Both the position numbers and the translations under genes were made by a program. DNA of 64,000 nucleotides from Aquatica leii (taxonomy: Eukaryota > Arthropoda > Insecta > Coleoptera > Lampyridae): positions 175,024,035 through 175,088,034 of the forward strand of contig CM069432.1 in NCBI GenBank assembly GCA_035610365.1. Reading direction: 5' to 3'. Under the pieces are notes generated by a model, which worked only from the letters and a program-made list of their open reading frames with translations, was not told where the DNA came from and did not search any database. Below, piece by piece: positions 35,225-47,165 of this stretch (its first letter is position 1; the number at the start of each line of letters is the position of its first letter).

Positions 35225-35370
35225 AAAAAATATTTATTTTTGAATATTTATGAAATATTACCATCATGTCGGTTAAAAAATATTTATTCTCAAATGTTCA
35301 TGAAATATTATAATTATGTTGGCTAAAAAATATATTTATTCTTAAACTTTCATAAATCATATCACATAAT
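35225..35370. repeat. Tandem repeat, 50-bp period, about 3 copies
   Basis: AAAAAATATTTATT begins units at 35225, 35275 and, weaker, 35325. Each contains TGAAATATTA and a TGTCGG/TGTTGG near its end. It lies in the left subterminal part of TA-3 and supplies many of its AATATT-type words. Confidence 0.75.
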
Positions 35371-35379
35371 AGGTATCAC

Positions 35380-37425
35380 TTGAAAACACTGCCAGGGCTG
35401 GTTTTTCAATTCGTGAGTAACAACAATTGTGTCTATGGTTACTAATTAACTACTAATTAAAATTAATCACGGTTTTTGATTTTTTACATACGACATTACA
35501 CATTACAAAAAATAATTTGTTAATACATAATATACTAAAATATTTTTAGAGAACCATTTTTACTTAGGCATTAGAATTTGTACAAGATACTAATAATAAA
35601 ATTTCATTCAACATGCAGAACTTTGTCTATATTAAAAATATGCTATAATAAATTAATATGTTTTGAACTGACGAAATGCAAAGCTAATTCCTAACGATAA
35701 TTAAACTTATATATTCAGTTTAGTTGTGCTTGTTATTTATTATTACTATTTATTAGACGAGTTTAATAGTGAAGCCGAGAAGTTTGCACCCAAACATCTG
35801 TTAAATAGAAAAAAGAACGGTCAATTTTATTGCTCATCTAAAGCAGATACCTACCTACTTTTGTGTAAACTGTATTAGGCGTCCTTGGATATCTTAGATG
35901 ACACTTTTTTTTAAATGCAAAATTGAAATGTCGATATTATTGTAACATAAACCAATACATAATAGTTATTTGTATAAGTGTATTACATAGCGTTTTATTT
36001 AGTTTTTAAACCCGAGAGCGCAGCTCAAGCGCGATATACGAATATGCAACACAACGTTTGATTCGTACAGTTACAAATGTCACGGTTTGTCATACCTCCT
36101 GATTGCTATGATACGAATCTATTAAGTGTGGAATAAACTAACTTTATTCTCTCTAGTGGATAAAGTGGTTAATACGGCTATCATATTAAGTATGGATAAA
36201 AGTCCAATTATAATGTGACTGTGGATAAATAATTATATTCCCTACACAATGTATTGTAATGCAATGTAAATGTATTATATCCTTATATTAAGCTGGTCTC
36301 ACGGTTAAAAAACTTGCAAACTGTCATAAACCGTTTTATTGTGACGAAAACTCAGCTTATGGGATACAAATGCATTTCCAGCTACAACAGTAAAACACTT
36401 TCTACATCTGTTCCACAGATGACATTTTGAGAAAATGTTTTGGTCGAATCAGGTAAAAATCCTAAAAATGTTGGCACTTATTGCTCCGCTCGTGAAGAAT
36501 CAACCAAATTGTTTTGTGCTGTGAAAGATATACTTTGCTGTAATTTTCTGGTAAGTAAAAATTTAGTTCTTTACATTATATTAACAATAACAAAACGCAA
36601 GTGAAATCTTATACTTACATACAATAAATAATTAAATACATACCTACGTGTGGAAGAAGTTATTTTATTTATTCAACTCATATACTTGATGCGCTTAACA
36701 ATTACTTGTAGAAGTTACCAATAATTGTTTAAAAACAAATCTTGTTTGTTCACTAATAAGAAAATAAGAAAATTAAATGCAGTAATCTGCGACACTAAAA
36801 ATATTATTTTATATCGTAATTTTTTGGAAAATTGTAGTAACAGCAACATTATATAATTGTACATTTATTTAACACATATAGGAGCATTAATTTTAGACAT
36901 TTAAAACCTTACGTACGTTTCGCTATTTAAGCTTTTTCGAAGGTTTATTTAATTTTACATTTCAATCTAAAAAGGAAATACATAATATTAATATAAGTTT
37001 GTGAAAGAATAAATTTTCTTAAACTTACCAAAACATAATTATTATTTTATTATAAATAAACATTTAATAATTAACAAATCATATAATATCTATAACATTA
37101 ACATTACAACAAACATTATGGTGGAAAGATATAAGAATGATAATCTTAAATAACATTTTTATTAATACGCAAGCGTTAAATACATGATAAATAAAACTGT
37201 GAAATATTTAAATTTGACAAATTTTTTAAACACGTTTACGAGATGATAGAATTATAAATTGAATTCAAATTTTCTATGTCGGTTCTGTAATTAATTGTAT
37301 TAAGATTTTTTTAAATTTCGATCATCTCATAAATTAGTCTCATTTTTAAATTTATTTCTTTATGTAAGATTTTAGGTGCATTAAAATTGAAAGTATGATT
37401 TTAATTTTAATTTTAATTTTTACAG
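35380..37425. other. TA-3 interior without recognised gene
   Basis: Mostly AT-rich. A patch at 36300-36545 ending in a splice donor-like TTCTGGTAAGTAA could be an upstream exon of the DUF4806-like gene (contains TKLFCAVKDILCCNFL in one frame), but I cannot support a full reading. Confidence 0.4.
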
Positions 37426-37990
37426 GACAGGACACGATAGATCGGCAATTAAGCGACATAAAATTCGAAATTAAAGACTTAAAAAACTCTCGAAAGGATT
37501 GAAAATTTATGGCTTTCTAAAACAGCCAATAATTTGGAAATTGGAGAAACAGAGGAAGATCTGTTTCAAAACTTGCCGGTATCTTCAGTGGAGGAATTCG
37601 AGAATTTTAACATTAAGTTAGAAGACAAACAAGTTTTAAATAGATTGGTAAATATATCTGTAATAAATGTGTACAGATAATGGTCTTTACAATGTGTGTT
37701 TTTAGGTGGCGTTTTTATACGTTTTAGGTGGAGAAGATGCCCACAAAACCATTTACGTGATGTTAAAAAGGTCATGACAAATGAGGTTGCAGAACTGTTT
37801 TCAACTCAAGGGAGAAAACAAAAAAGGGCTTTTCTTGAACTGAAGAATTTGTATGGCGCGATTACTAGTAAATAAATACAAATCAATTAATGTAAAAAAT
37901 AACATTTGTCTCATTTTAGCAGCAACAAGAAAACGCCACCAAAATGCAAATTTGGACGCCATTAAAAATCAGTGGGATTGTACTTAGCGT
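37426..37990 (+). pseudogene. DUF4806-like gene in TA-3, lightly damaged
   Basis: An exon after acceptor TTTTTACAG at 37425 reads DTIDRQLSDIKFEIKDLKNS; then frameshift; ENLWLSKTANNLEIGETEED, LPVSSVEEFENFNIKLEDK, QVLNRL to a donor at 37648. The next exon from 37706 reads VAFLYVLGGEDAHKTIY, then with a one-base shift RDVKKVMTNEVAELFSTQGR and KQKRAFLELKNLYGAI, donor-like TA/GTAAAT near 37870. A final piece ATRKRHQNANLDAIKNQW ends near 37975. Order and spacing (EFE.FN.KL.D, then L..LGG.D...T......M...E.......GR..K.AF..L) match the DUF4806 pattern. Function unknown; widespread in insect repeats. Confidence 0.6.
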
Positions 37991-38174
37991 CTGCCAAAGC
38001 AAGAAGTGCCCAAAGCAACCAAATAACATGTAGCAATTACTTAATTTAAACACGTTTATATATTTTAATGTTTAATAAAATAATAGCTTTCCGAGTAGCT
38101 TTCGAATTATTATTTCTATTTTTGAAAACATTTTTTAAAAACGGTTTTTTTTAATATATTTTACGAAACATACT

Positions 38175-39395
38175 TGTGACGCTTACTCCGGATTGCACTG
38201 CTTCGCTGTAATAAAAAGCTAGTGGACGGAACGGTTCTCGGGCGCCAGATTTGTTCGAGGAGTTTACTCTCCTATTCGACGGCACTGTCCGGGTAACTAC
38301 AGTGAAGACACGGTTGTCCAGGGCTTCAAACGGACCTAAAAGCGGAGCGAGGCGACGGAAATAAAATACACAATAGTAAATCAAAATAACTTTATTTATT
38401 CTCAAAACCAACAAGGCACGGGGCATAAACGGCGGCCACAACCAAGCAAGCGGAAGGTGATCTATAAACCAATGAGTGATTAGCGTGCGTTCGACAAGCG
38501 GTGACGTCGGTGACTAAGCGAGCAAGCATGCACTAGGGTAGCAACCTCCGTTGGTTGGATCGGTAGACGGGGTTTATTCGGATTCGTACTGGAGAGGGAG
38601 GAGAAGGGACGGGGGCACGGTACTGGAAGGCGTATCCGCAGGCCAAAGCCAAACACTACGGAGACGACGTGTCGACGGCGTATTCGCAGGCCAAAGCCAA
38701 ACACTACGAATACGACGCTCGGTAATGGACGGAGGAAGGCGTATCCGCAGGCCAAAGCCAAACACTACGGAGACGACGTGTTGACGGCGTATTCGCAGGC
38801 CAAAGCCAAACACTACGAATACGACGCTCGGTACGGATGGGGAAGGCGTATCCGCAGGCCAAAGCCAAACACTACGGATACGACGTGGTGACGGCGTATT
38901 CGCAGGCCAAAGCCAAACACTACGAATACGACGCCCGGTAAAGGATAGGGTAGGGAAGAGCAGACAAGGAGGGGAGCGGTATCTCCCCCGGAGGTCCGGT
39001 TAATAAAAGCAAAGCGGCTTACCCTAAACTCCAGCTGGTGCACTGAAACCCCGGAATCTTCTTAGAAGCGAGCTCCAACTGGAACTGGCGTTCCTGCGTC
39101 GGGGTTCCGCTTTTATTCGTGATTCCTGAAGTGGGAGAACGGTTCAAGCGGGGATAACATGCGCTCTGACGGATGAAGCGCCGGTAAGCGGGGATAGCGC
39201 GAGCTTAGATGCGCGTTCGGTACTAGTGGAAATCCCTTATTTATTTACACGGGGACGGAAACTTACTTAACTTAATTAATTAATAAAGTACAATTCTTAA
39301 CAATAATAATTAAACAACGGTTCTAACTAGCAAAATAAAATAAATCAAACATAAAGTTCTATATTGTAACTTAATTTCAGTAACGCTTCGTTACA
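38175..39395. repeat. Solo LTR, 1221 bp, GC-rich
   Basis: Starts TGTGACGCTTACTCC and ends TAACGCTTCGTTACA, with termini TGTGACG and CGTTACA complementary at six of seven positions. Flanked by a 4-bp duplication TACT (38171-38174 and 39396-39399). It is far more GC-rich than its surroundings and contains a tandem array at 38629-38940. No internal coding region or second LTR is present, so it is a solo LTR left by recombination. A 4-bp TSD fits Ty3/gypsy or related elements. Inserted in TA-3. Confidence 0.82.
38629..38940. repeat. Six-copy tandem array inside the solo LTR
   Basis: GGCGTATYCGCAGGCCAAAG starts at 38629, 38677, 38738, 38786, 38845 and 38893. Spacing alternates 48 and about 60 bp, so the array is three copies of a dimer of about 108 bp. 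Each unit continues CCAAACACTACGRAKACGAC. It could be an enhancer array of the LTR. The open frames read on the minus strand here are by-products of the repeat. Confidence 0.9.
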
Positions 39396-39990
39396 TACTA
39401 CATAAATATAACTTTCATATTTTCAATAAATATTTTATTAATATAAACGAAACATATTTTTTAGATATTTTTAATAAATATTTTACTAATATAACCTAAA
39501 GATAATTTTATAACATTTTATTTATATGTGAACAAATATATCTTTAATATTTTTCCTGGATATTTTTTGAATATTTTTCCTAAATATATCTTTAATATTT
39601 TTTACAAACATTTATACTATATTCAAAAATCTGTCGAAAAAATGTTGTCTTAATATTTAAATATTAGAAAAATATTCCTTGGCTACTAGGGTACCAATGT
39701 CTATGCCTTATAATTTTGAGACGTATTGCAGTAACAAAGATTACTAACATAACTGCATCAGTTGCAAGTAAACTGAATACCTGGATGAAAACGTATACTA
39801 ACGGTGAAATTTATATAGCTAATAAGAATATACTTTTTCGTAAGTGCTGTGAAAAACCGTTGTTATATCCTGGAACTACTTATTAGACACTCATAATAAA
39901 ACTAATCAGTAACTGCCGATAAAAAACCTTTTTTTTAAATTTAACATCAAAGAGATCGAAAAATTAAAATATGTTCCCAGTGCCAATGTG

Positions 39991-40108
39991 TCGGCATTTT
40001 GGACCAATCGTGGAAATGTTGCCGAAATGTTGAGAAGAAAGCGTTTTGTACTCCGACACTATGCTTACGTACAATGTGACGTCATTTTGCGTCGGTCAGC
40101 ATTATGAA
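39991..40108 (+). repeat. Dispersed TCGGCATTTTGG repeat, copy 1
   Basis: Shares TCGGCATTTTGGACCAATC, GTTGAGAAGA, AGCGTTTTGTACT and GCTTACGTACAATGTGAC with 43266-43424. It is followed by three further TCGGCRTTT-type words to about 40195. Non-coding; likely a MITE whose ends carry TCGGCGTTTTG. Confidence 0.75.
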
Positions 40109-40335
40109 AACGAATCGGCATTTCGGTCGGCGAAATAGGAGTCGGCGTTTTGAACGAAATATCGAGTCGGCGTTTTGTGCATTCGTCGTTTTGTCCTGGA
40201 CCCTTGAGAATTTATATTCAAAATAAGTTTAAATTTTTTTTAGGTGAAACAGAGCAGCCTTCTAGTACCTTTTTTTATTATGGATGAATCCATATTTGAT
40301 ACTGTTTATAGCACAATCCAATACGTTAAAATAAA

Positions 40336-40528
40336 CAGTGGTAGCTGGTGGTCAATGCTGCAAGATATATAATATAAAGTTTAAATTTAAACTCAATTTA
40401 TCTATCTTTGGAATAGCTAAGCAAAATGAATCGTTACATGTTTGCAATTGTAAGTTAATAGTATAACAATTTTTAGTATTTTTCTGGAGGATCATCGACC
40501 AAATAACCTAATAGAAAAGCCGCCACTA
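40336..40528. mobile_element. hAT-type MITE, copy 2
   Basis: A 193-bp relative of 3184-3388, starting CAGTGGTAGCTGGTGG and ending GCCGCCACTA, with the shared internal block TTTCTGGAGGATCA. It is flanked by a perfect 8-bp target duplication AAAATAAA (40328-40335 and 40529-40536). Non-coding. Confidence 0.9.
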
Positions 40529-40660
40529 AAAATAAATAATTTTAAAATAAATAAACTGCAATCACTATAAACTATATGCAGAGAACTATAAAGAGTGCAG
40601 TCAATTATTTATTAAAAAGCATATGTATAATAGATCTTATTGTTTGTATTCATAAGATAA

Positions 40661-41111
40661 TGTTGCGAATTTTATTATTAAAACTAATTTATTTAAACTA
40701 CTAAAAATATTTTTATTTATACTATAAATATGTACACTTTCAAATTAACACAACTAATTAATCTAATAATATTTAATAAAAACACTTACACTAATTTATA
40801 TCACTTACACGAAGATAAGATAAAGTCCGCAGATAGCTTTACACACTTGTTTACACTGAAGTCACGTACAAGATTATTTTCTGTATATTTATCTACACAC
40901 ACGCGCTAACGACTTATTTATTTAGACTTGAATAATCTTCTTAACACTGCTGTCTTCGCATTACGAAAATAACTGACCTACGATTTGTTTGTTCCGTATA
41001 TATACACCTTTTGAAAATCCTTCTCGAGTATTCTATATCTTTTGGTGTACGTTCTAGAAGATAGATAACAACTTCAAGAGGGCTCTTGAATTTGAGAACG
41101 TTTCAATAATA
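40661..41111 (-). repeat. Solo LTR of the gypsy-1 family
   Basis: Diverged copy of the LTR at 1575-2032 in the same orientation. It starts TGTTGCG and ends near GTTTCAATAATA. Shared blocks include TAATATTTAATAAAAACACT, TAACTGACCTACGATTTG, AATCCTTCTCGAGT and GAGGGCTCTTG. No gag or pol next to it, so a solo LTR. TSD not recognisable, as the right terminus is degraded. Confidence 0.87.
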
Positions 41112-42853
41112 ATACTCAAACTTTAAATATAATAAAAAAACACTGAACTTTTGTTATAATGTATAAAACAATAACGTTTATGTTATTGTTTTATGCGCTT
41201 TATCGGTTAAATATTTATTGGAAATTAGCCAATTTTAATTTTTTTTCAAAAACGGGTTTTGGATTCTTTTGAAGCTTACCAGCCTACCTGGCCAGACCGG
41301 CACTACTTATAATCCGATGTTGTCAAGTCTCTAAATCGCTGCTACTTTTTCACTGTTAGCTTTACTAAGGTACGTAACTACCGTTTTTGGTTTGTATCTA
41401 CCGCTCTACCGTAGAAACAAAACTATCTACCGCTATCAAAAGTTTTTTTTGCATTACGTTTCCGCTTTGAAGAAATCTAATTTTAGGATTTTTAATTTAT
41501 TTGTTAATTTAAAAAAAGATTAATTTGTAATGGAATATGTACAGAGGTTTCCACAATGTAAACTCTACTGTAACCAGATTGTTCCAGCATGTATCGTTAG
41601 ATAGGAGGTAGTAATGCGTCGAAGCGTTCCGAGATTACAACATTTTTCAAATAGTATATATTCTTATTTCGTATTTTTATTTTAGATTAAATATTTCTCA
41701 TGAGTTACTAGTTGTCAGGCTTAAATTCTTAATGATTTTTTCTAATATCACAATGACTTCTTGAATCTACCCTATTTTAGTTTAAATTTAACATCTATAT
41801 TAGGTCAAATCTACTGCAATCATTCGAGGCCTGGCAACACTGATTGACTGCCAGTTTAAAGGGACAAGGTCAACGAACCGTGTCGGAAAATATCAAACGT
41901 TTTTAGCATAGTGTCTTCTCTTTATAGAAATAGTTACTCTTTAGTAGTACGTTTCATACAAATTTTGTGTAAATACCGTCGGTTGTTGTGCCACCTACAA
42001 TTTTACAATGGAATTGTAGCAATTTTAGTTTACACCTACCTGTATAATTAAATAACCCACGCGCATAACATGCGACCATAAATAATGTACATTTAGCGCT
42101 TTTAAAAATGTGTTTGTTAATCTGTTAATCAGTTTTGTGATCATTTTAAAAGTTTTTAATAAGTTTTAATCGCTAATTTTTTAGTTTAAATTAATGTAAT
42201 ATCTATGAGATGGTAAGTTTTAATAGATAATATACATTTATGAGTCGTTAATGGTTTTATAATATTTTTGAATAACTGCATTGCAAAAGAATGCCCCTCT
42301 TATTGTTCAAATTGCATTTCAATAAGTGCGTCGTGAGTTGTGGTTGAAAATAGTGCAACATGAAATTTTAATGCAAAAAAACTAGAGCTTCTTAAAATAG
42401 TATGTGCTGCCTGTTTCTTTTCGATTGCATTGTCCGATGCTTATCAGTTATAATACCCCTAGAGCATTAATAATATCGAGATAATTTTGTCATAGACTGT
42501 TGAAAGCGTGTTTCTTGGTAACAGCACAAGGCCGAAGTAAAAAAGTAGTGGCAGGAGATGTTATTAAAAAAAATATTACACAGCAGAAAAAGGTAATCCA
42601 CTGAATACATTTAAGAGTAATCAAAAATTTAAAAAAACTTATGAGTGCAAGGTACAAAGCTTTTATAAATGATTGGATTCTACGTGACAACCAACATTGC
42701 TTGGATTGGTAGAACGTAAAAAAAAATTACTAACTGAAAAATTTTATTTGTAACCTATGAATTAAGGTTAAGTAATTAATCAAAAACAATAACACATTAA
42801 CAACAATACCTGTTTATTTGAAATAAAAATTGGTAATAACAATTATTTGAAAT
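41112..42853. other. Intergenic sequence without recognised gene
   Basis: No family recognised. A plus-strand stretch near 42500-42590 ends in AAAAGGTAAT and could be an orphan exon, but I cannot place it in a family. Confidence 0.45.
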
Positions 42854-43273
42854 TTATAACCGATGTTCAAAATGTTGTCCTTCAGCTGCGATACATGTGT
42901 TAACTCTTGTTTTTAAATTTTCGAACACATTACAAAGCTCATAAACTTTAATATTTTGAATATCATTAGTAATTGCATGTTCCAAGTCAAGATAAAAATC
43001 TAATGGAGTAAAATCTGGAGACCGTGGAGGATACAACCGTTGCATTATCTTGCTGAAAGTAACCAAATTGAAGTTCATGTGATCTAACTGCTCAAAAAAT
43101 TGGTTCAAAATATTACGATAACGATCTGCGTTCACAGTATTGTAAAAAAATATTGGTCCAATTATCCTTCTACTTGACATTGCAACCCATACACCAACTT
43201 TCAAAGGATGCAATGTTGTTTCCACAAGAAGTGTGTTTTGTGAAATCCGCCCAAAACGCCGACTAGTCGGCAT
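42854..43273 (-). pseudogene. mariner-type transposase C-terminal half
   Basis: A 139-residue frame from a mariner/Tc1 DDE transposase. Visible blocks: HPLKVGVWVAMSSRRIIGPI, the sequence after the first catalytic Asp; VNADRYRNILNQFFEQL; then PPRSPDFTPLDFYL with the third catalytic Asp of the mariner DD34D type; ending CIAAEGQHFEHRL. The segment between FEQL and PPRSPD is shortened (LVTFSKIMQRLY replaces the usual QDNA.AHTA block), so the second catalytic Asp is lost. N-terminal half absent; a TCGGCATTTTGG repeat abuts its start. Not functional. Confidence 0.87.
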
Positions 43274-43424
43274 TTTGGACCAATCTTATAGGTGCGGTCA
43301 TAGACATTTTGCCGAGTTGTTGAGAAGACAGCGTTTTGTACTAAAAGCAAATATCGATTCGTATTCGGCTCGGACGCTATGCTTACGTACAATGTGACAT
43401 TATTTTGCGTCGGCCGGCATTATA
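43266..43424 (+). repeat. Dispersed TCGGCATTTTGG repeat, copy 2
   Basis: Matches 39991-40108 over most of its length. It abuts the broken mariner at the palindrome AACGCCGACTAGTCGGCATT (43254-43273), which suggests it inserted in the transposase and removed or displaced its first half. Confidence 0.72.
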
Positions 43425-43439
43425 GACATCGATCGACGT

Positions 43440-46400
43440 CGACTGATTATATGTGGATGCGGCTTTAGATTTCAATAGTCAGAAATACAAAGTCATTTGA
43501 CTAACAGATTACATTTGTTGTCATATAGCATTCCTGTTTGTATTGCTTTTTAGGCTAGTTGTAAAAGACACAGCGAATATTAATTAAATGATTTACTGCA
43601 TACTGGTCCTAAGCTATAGTCAGATGTCTGTTCAATATTTTCAAATTTTAGATTACATAAGGTAGTTTTTATTGTAGATATCAATCAGATTTATCACCAA
43701 AAGATTTTTAATACAATATTACACAAAAAAGACATGTTTTTTACATATTACTTGCTATTATGTAACATTTATTCTGATTCTCTTTAGTATTATTTGGTAA
43801 AAGTACGATATTTTGTAAGATGCCTGAACGTATAGAATTTAGATTAATACATTTACCTTTGTGTTTTAAAGTTTGTTATCTGTTATGTAACATTGAAACA
43901 GTAAATTGATATAACATAAAAAAAAGATTTAAAATTAAACATGAAATTCAATGTGCCAAATCGTATAAATTCTGAGATGTCTAAAAAACTGCAGAGCAAA
44001 TTCTTTAAAATTCAGGTGTTATTGACTTGATTGACTACCATTAAATTTTTGTTTTTTTGTTAATTCTAAACTATTATTCATTTACTTTTAACTAGTTTTA
44101 TTAAAATGTAACTTGTCAATTACTTCCACACTTAAAACAATTTAATTGGTAAAATCCATAAAGAAAAATGTTAAAATAAAAAATTTAAACAAGTTATATA
44201 GAACGAATCAATAATTAAAGTGTATCTAATGGACTGTTATCTGGTTACGAATATATAAGTTTTAAGTAGATGTAACTTAATCTATATTAATTAAACTCTA
44301 CTAAAATTAGTTTAAATATATGTAGTTAACACATATAGTTTAATTGTTAATTATTCATATTTATGTACTTTTGTAAACTATTTACTACAAAAACCATTTT
44401 TTTAGATCTTAGCGCTAACTTTATATAATCAATTTTACTAAAATATTTATATTTTCGAACCGTTATATTAATTTTTTTTTGATTGATAAGGTGCAGCTAA
44501 TTTTGTTTTGCAACTACTTTATAATACAAAAAAAATCGTATTTTACATTTACAAGAAACATGTATAAAACACGTTTTTTAACGCAGTTTGTAATTTAAAA
44601 ATATATAAGTTTTTGAACAGTTTTTAAAAGCCTGATATAATTTTTAACTGTTTTTGTTTATGTTAAAATAATATTTTGGTAACACATTTAAACTTCTGAA
44701 AAAAATATATATATATATTGAATTTAGAATTTTATCGATAAACAAGAATGTATTTTTTAGTATCAAGAATTTTAAATTAATTGTGTTGCAAATTTGCATT
44801 CATCCGTTCAAGTTCCGTACTACAAAGATTAATTTTAATTAGTATCAGACATATTACGTATTTTCGTTGACTTGTAAGAAGTTCCCCTTTGCGACAACAA
44901 TTTATAACAATTCACTTTCATTGGTCCGGGGCTTATTACACTTTATTATCACATTTAAATATTTATTATATAAAATAAGATTAATGCGTTCTTGTAATTG
45001 AAATAACTTGCCAAAACTACAAATTATGTTTTGTCTAGAAATTTGCAAACGTCAACGTAGACATGTTATTTACTACTCTGATATTGTATAAGCTATGCAC
45101 GTTTTATATCCTAAAGTTTATAGTTGAAAGTTCTGCTTCAAATTTCAACAGAGCATAAAACATGATTTATAATTTTTTGTACAGCAGTTAATAAAAAAAA
45201 ATATTTTCAGTCGTGCCAGAATTTGCAATACAATAAGAAATTATATAATTATTTACAGTATGTATATCGAGACGAAGAATGCCAAATGCACATGTGAACG
45301 ACCTTTACATTAGTGTTTAGACTTTGTATAAATACCAAACTTCTAAAAATTAAAAATGGTTCATTTGATTTTAATTGTTACATTATCAAGTATTTTATTA
45401 AGTACTTAAGAAAATAACAAATTTTGTTTGTTTTCCGGTTCTTAGGCAATCTTACACGCGAGGGTTATAAATTCTCGGTTACTTTTACATTTTTCGGTTC
45501 ACGAAAATGACCTTTGGGTATTGAATATGTAGTTGCGTTATTGAAATTCAGATGCACTATCTATATTTATTACAGAAAAAAATCTTTGTTATTATATAAC
45601 CTTAAATTCTATTCTACGAAAAAATATCTTCGGTGTTTTAACGAATTACAGAAAATGTTTGTTAATTTGCGATTCGTTTAATTTAAATATAATTATATAA
45701 TTATTAATACCAATGTAAAACTAGTGTTTTTATTGTGATTATTAAAAATCATAATTTTTTTCATTTACATGGTTATAATATGTTATCAATTTGCAAGAGG
45801 TAACATTTTATTGTATTGTTTGTAAAAAGTAATTGTTAACAGGTGATTTATTGTAACGTGTAGGTACATATTTATCAAATAATTAAAAAAGTGTATTTGA
45901 AGAAATGAAGACTAAGTATTTAATGTCATCAATGTATTTTTCTAATTTTAACTTATTTTAGTATTTAATATAATAAACTTTTTGCACATTGAAATCATAA
46001 CCTCTTATTGCATAAAGTATGTTTTGTTTTGTTTTTTGATCATATAGTTTTAGTAAATTTCATCAGCATAGCCGTTATAGTAAGTTTATTATAAATACGG
46101 AGAAAACGTCATACTGTTTTATGGTACCGTCTTATAGCCGTTTACGTGAAATTTGTACAAAAAAAAACATCTACCAGAAACTGACATTTTTTGTAAATAA
46201 AACAAATAATGATATCCGTTGGTTAAATAATTATACACAGCTGCTACAATTGCTTTACATTTTAAAATACAGCGACATTTTGCACTTCCCAATTTCTTAT
46301 TATAAACTAAACTGTCATAGAGTGAACGCGTTATTGTTTGATCCCAAGCTGCGCGAGAACGATCAGCTGATTTGCTACAATCCACTCTGAAAAAGTTAGA

Positions 46401-47165
46401 TTACTTTTATTTTTGACTTTTATACATGGTGCGTGTATGCTTTAATTTATACAAGGTAACTAAAATAAATAGAATTAAATTTGTACTTGTGTTAATACTT
46501 CGTTGTTATTTATATTAGAGTAACATCAACAAAAATTAGGTCCAAATAAGTGAAAAATATGAACAGAAGCTCCGAACTTACTTTTTGCATTTACCAAGTG
46601 CACTAGCTGCATCGACACATTGTGGACAAAGTACTTAATGCTTGAATCAACTTTTAAGTTATAAAAAAACCTATACATACTAGAGAATTTAGAAAACAGT
46701 ACTTTTTTTAAATGAAACCTAAACTTAGAAACGAACAATTAAAAGCTCGTCATCTTAATAAAATTTTGAACGAATGAATGCAGTTACTACGAACTCATTA
46801 ATTGTTTGATTGATGTTAAAATGGATACCTACTTGTGTGACTATACCAAATGAAAACAAAGAATAAATTTGAAAGTTTTATCATGCAAGAATGTTTTTTT
46901 TAATTTTGAAAAATAAGCAAAAGCACATACTTCAAGACTTAATCATTCATTCACCATAAAAAAATTATAATGCAGTTAAATATATTTTAAACAAATTTAA
47001 AATTTTTATAACATCATTTATATACTTATAATAATAAAATAAGTAAAACATTTTAAACAAAATACATCACATAATTTTATATTTATTTATTTAAATCGAT
47101 CAAATATTGGTCCTCGTTTATTCCGGTAATGACTTGTGAAATGCACAGTAAAGATGAGAACGACA
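43440..47165. other. Long AT-rich stretch without recognised gene
   Basis: About 3.7 kb with no family recognised. It includes a short TA microsatellite near 44704-44720. Two overlapping ORFs on opposite strands at 46119-46390 look like chance. Confidence 0.5.

Larger units (their letters stand above)
31362..39693. mobile_element. DNA transposon TA-3 with two later insertions
   Basis: The outer ends read TACCCTAGTAGC (31362-31373) and its exact complement at 39682-39693, best read as TA target duplication plus a TIR starting CCC. Both termini are packed with AATATT and AAATATTT palindromic words (31380-31430 and 35133-35370 on the left, once the Harbinger is removed; 39400-39680 on the right). 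After subtracting a Harbinger (31430-35132) and a solo LTR (38175-39395) the element is about 3.4 kb. Its visible gene is the DUF4806-like one at 37426-37990. No transposase is recognised. The wide spacing of the two ends depends on the short TIR plus the shared AT-rich word structure. Confidence 0.7.

Noticed and set aside
38480..39043. Overlapping 76-93-residue ORFs with repeated VFGFGLRIR on the minus strand
   Set aside because: They are translations of the GC-rich tandem array inside the solo LTR. The periodicity is that of the DNA repeat, and no protein family is seen.
42490..42690. Possible membrane protein on the minus strand
   Set aside because: No start context, family or neighbour supports it; the plus strand is A-rich, which explains the hydrophobic reading.
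44704..44720. TA microsatellite as a possible origin or matrix attachment site
   Set aside because: Short and unremarkable in AT-rich insect DNA; no further support.
46119..46390. Two ORFs of about 89 residues on opposite strands over the same bases
   Set aside because: No family resemblance on either strand; symmetrical overlap is what chance gives in a stop-poor patch.
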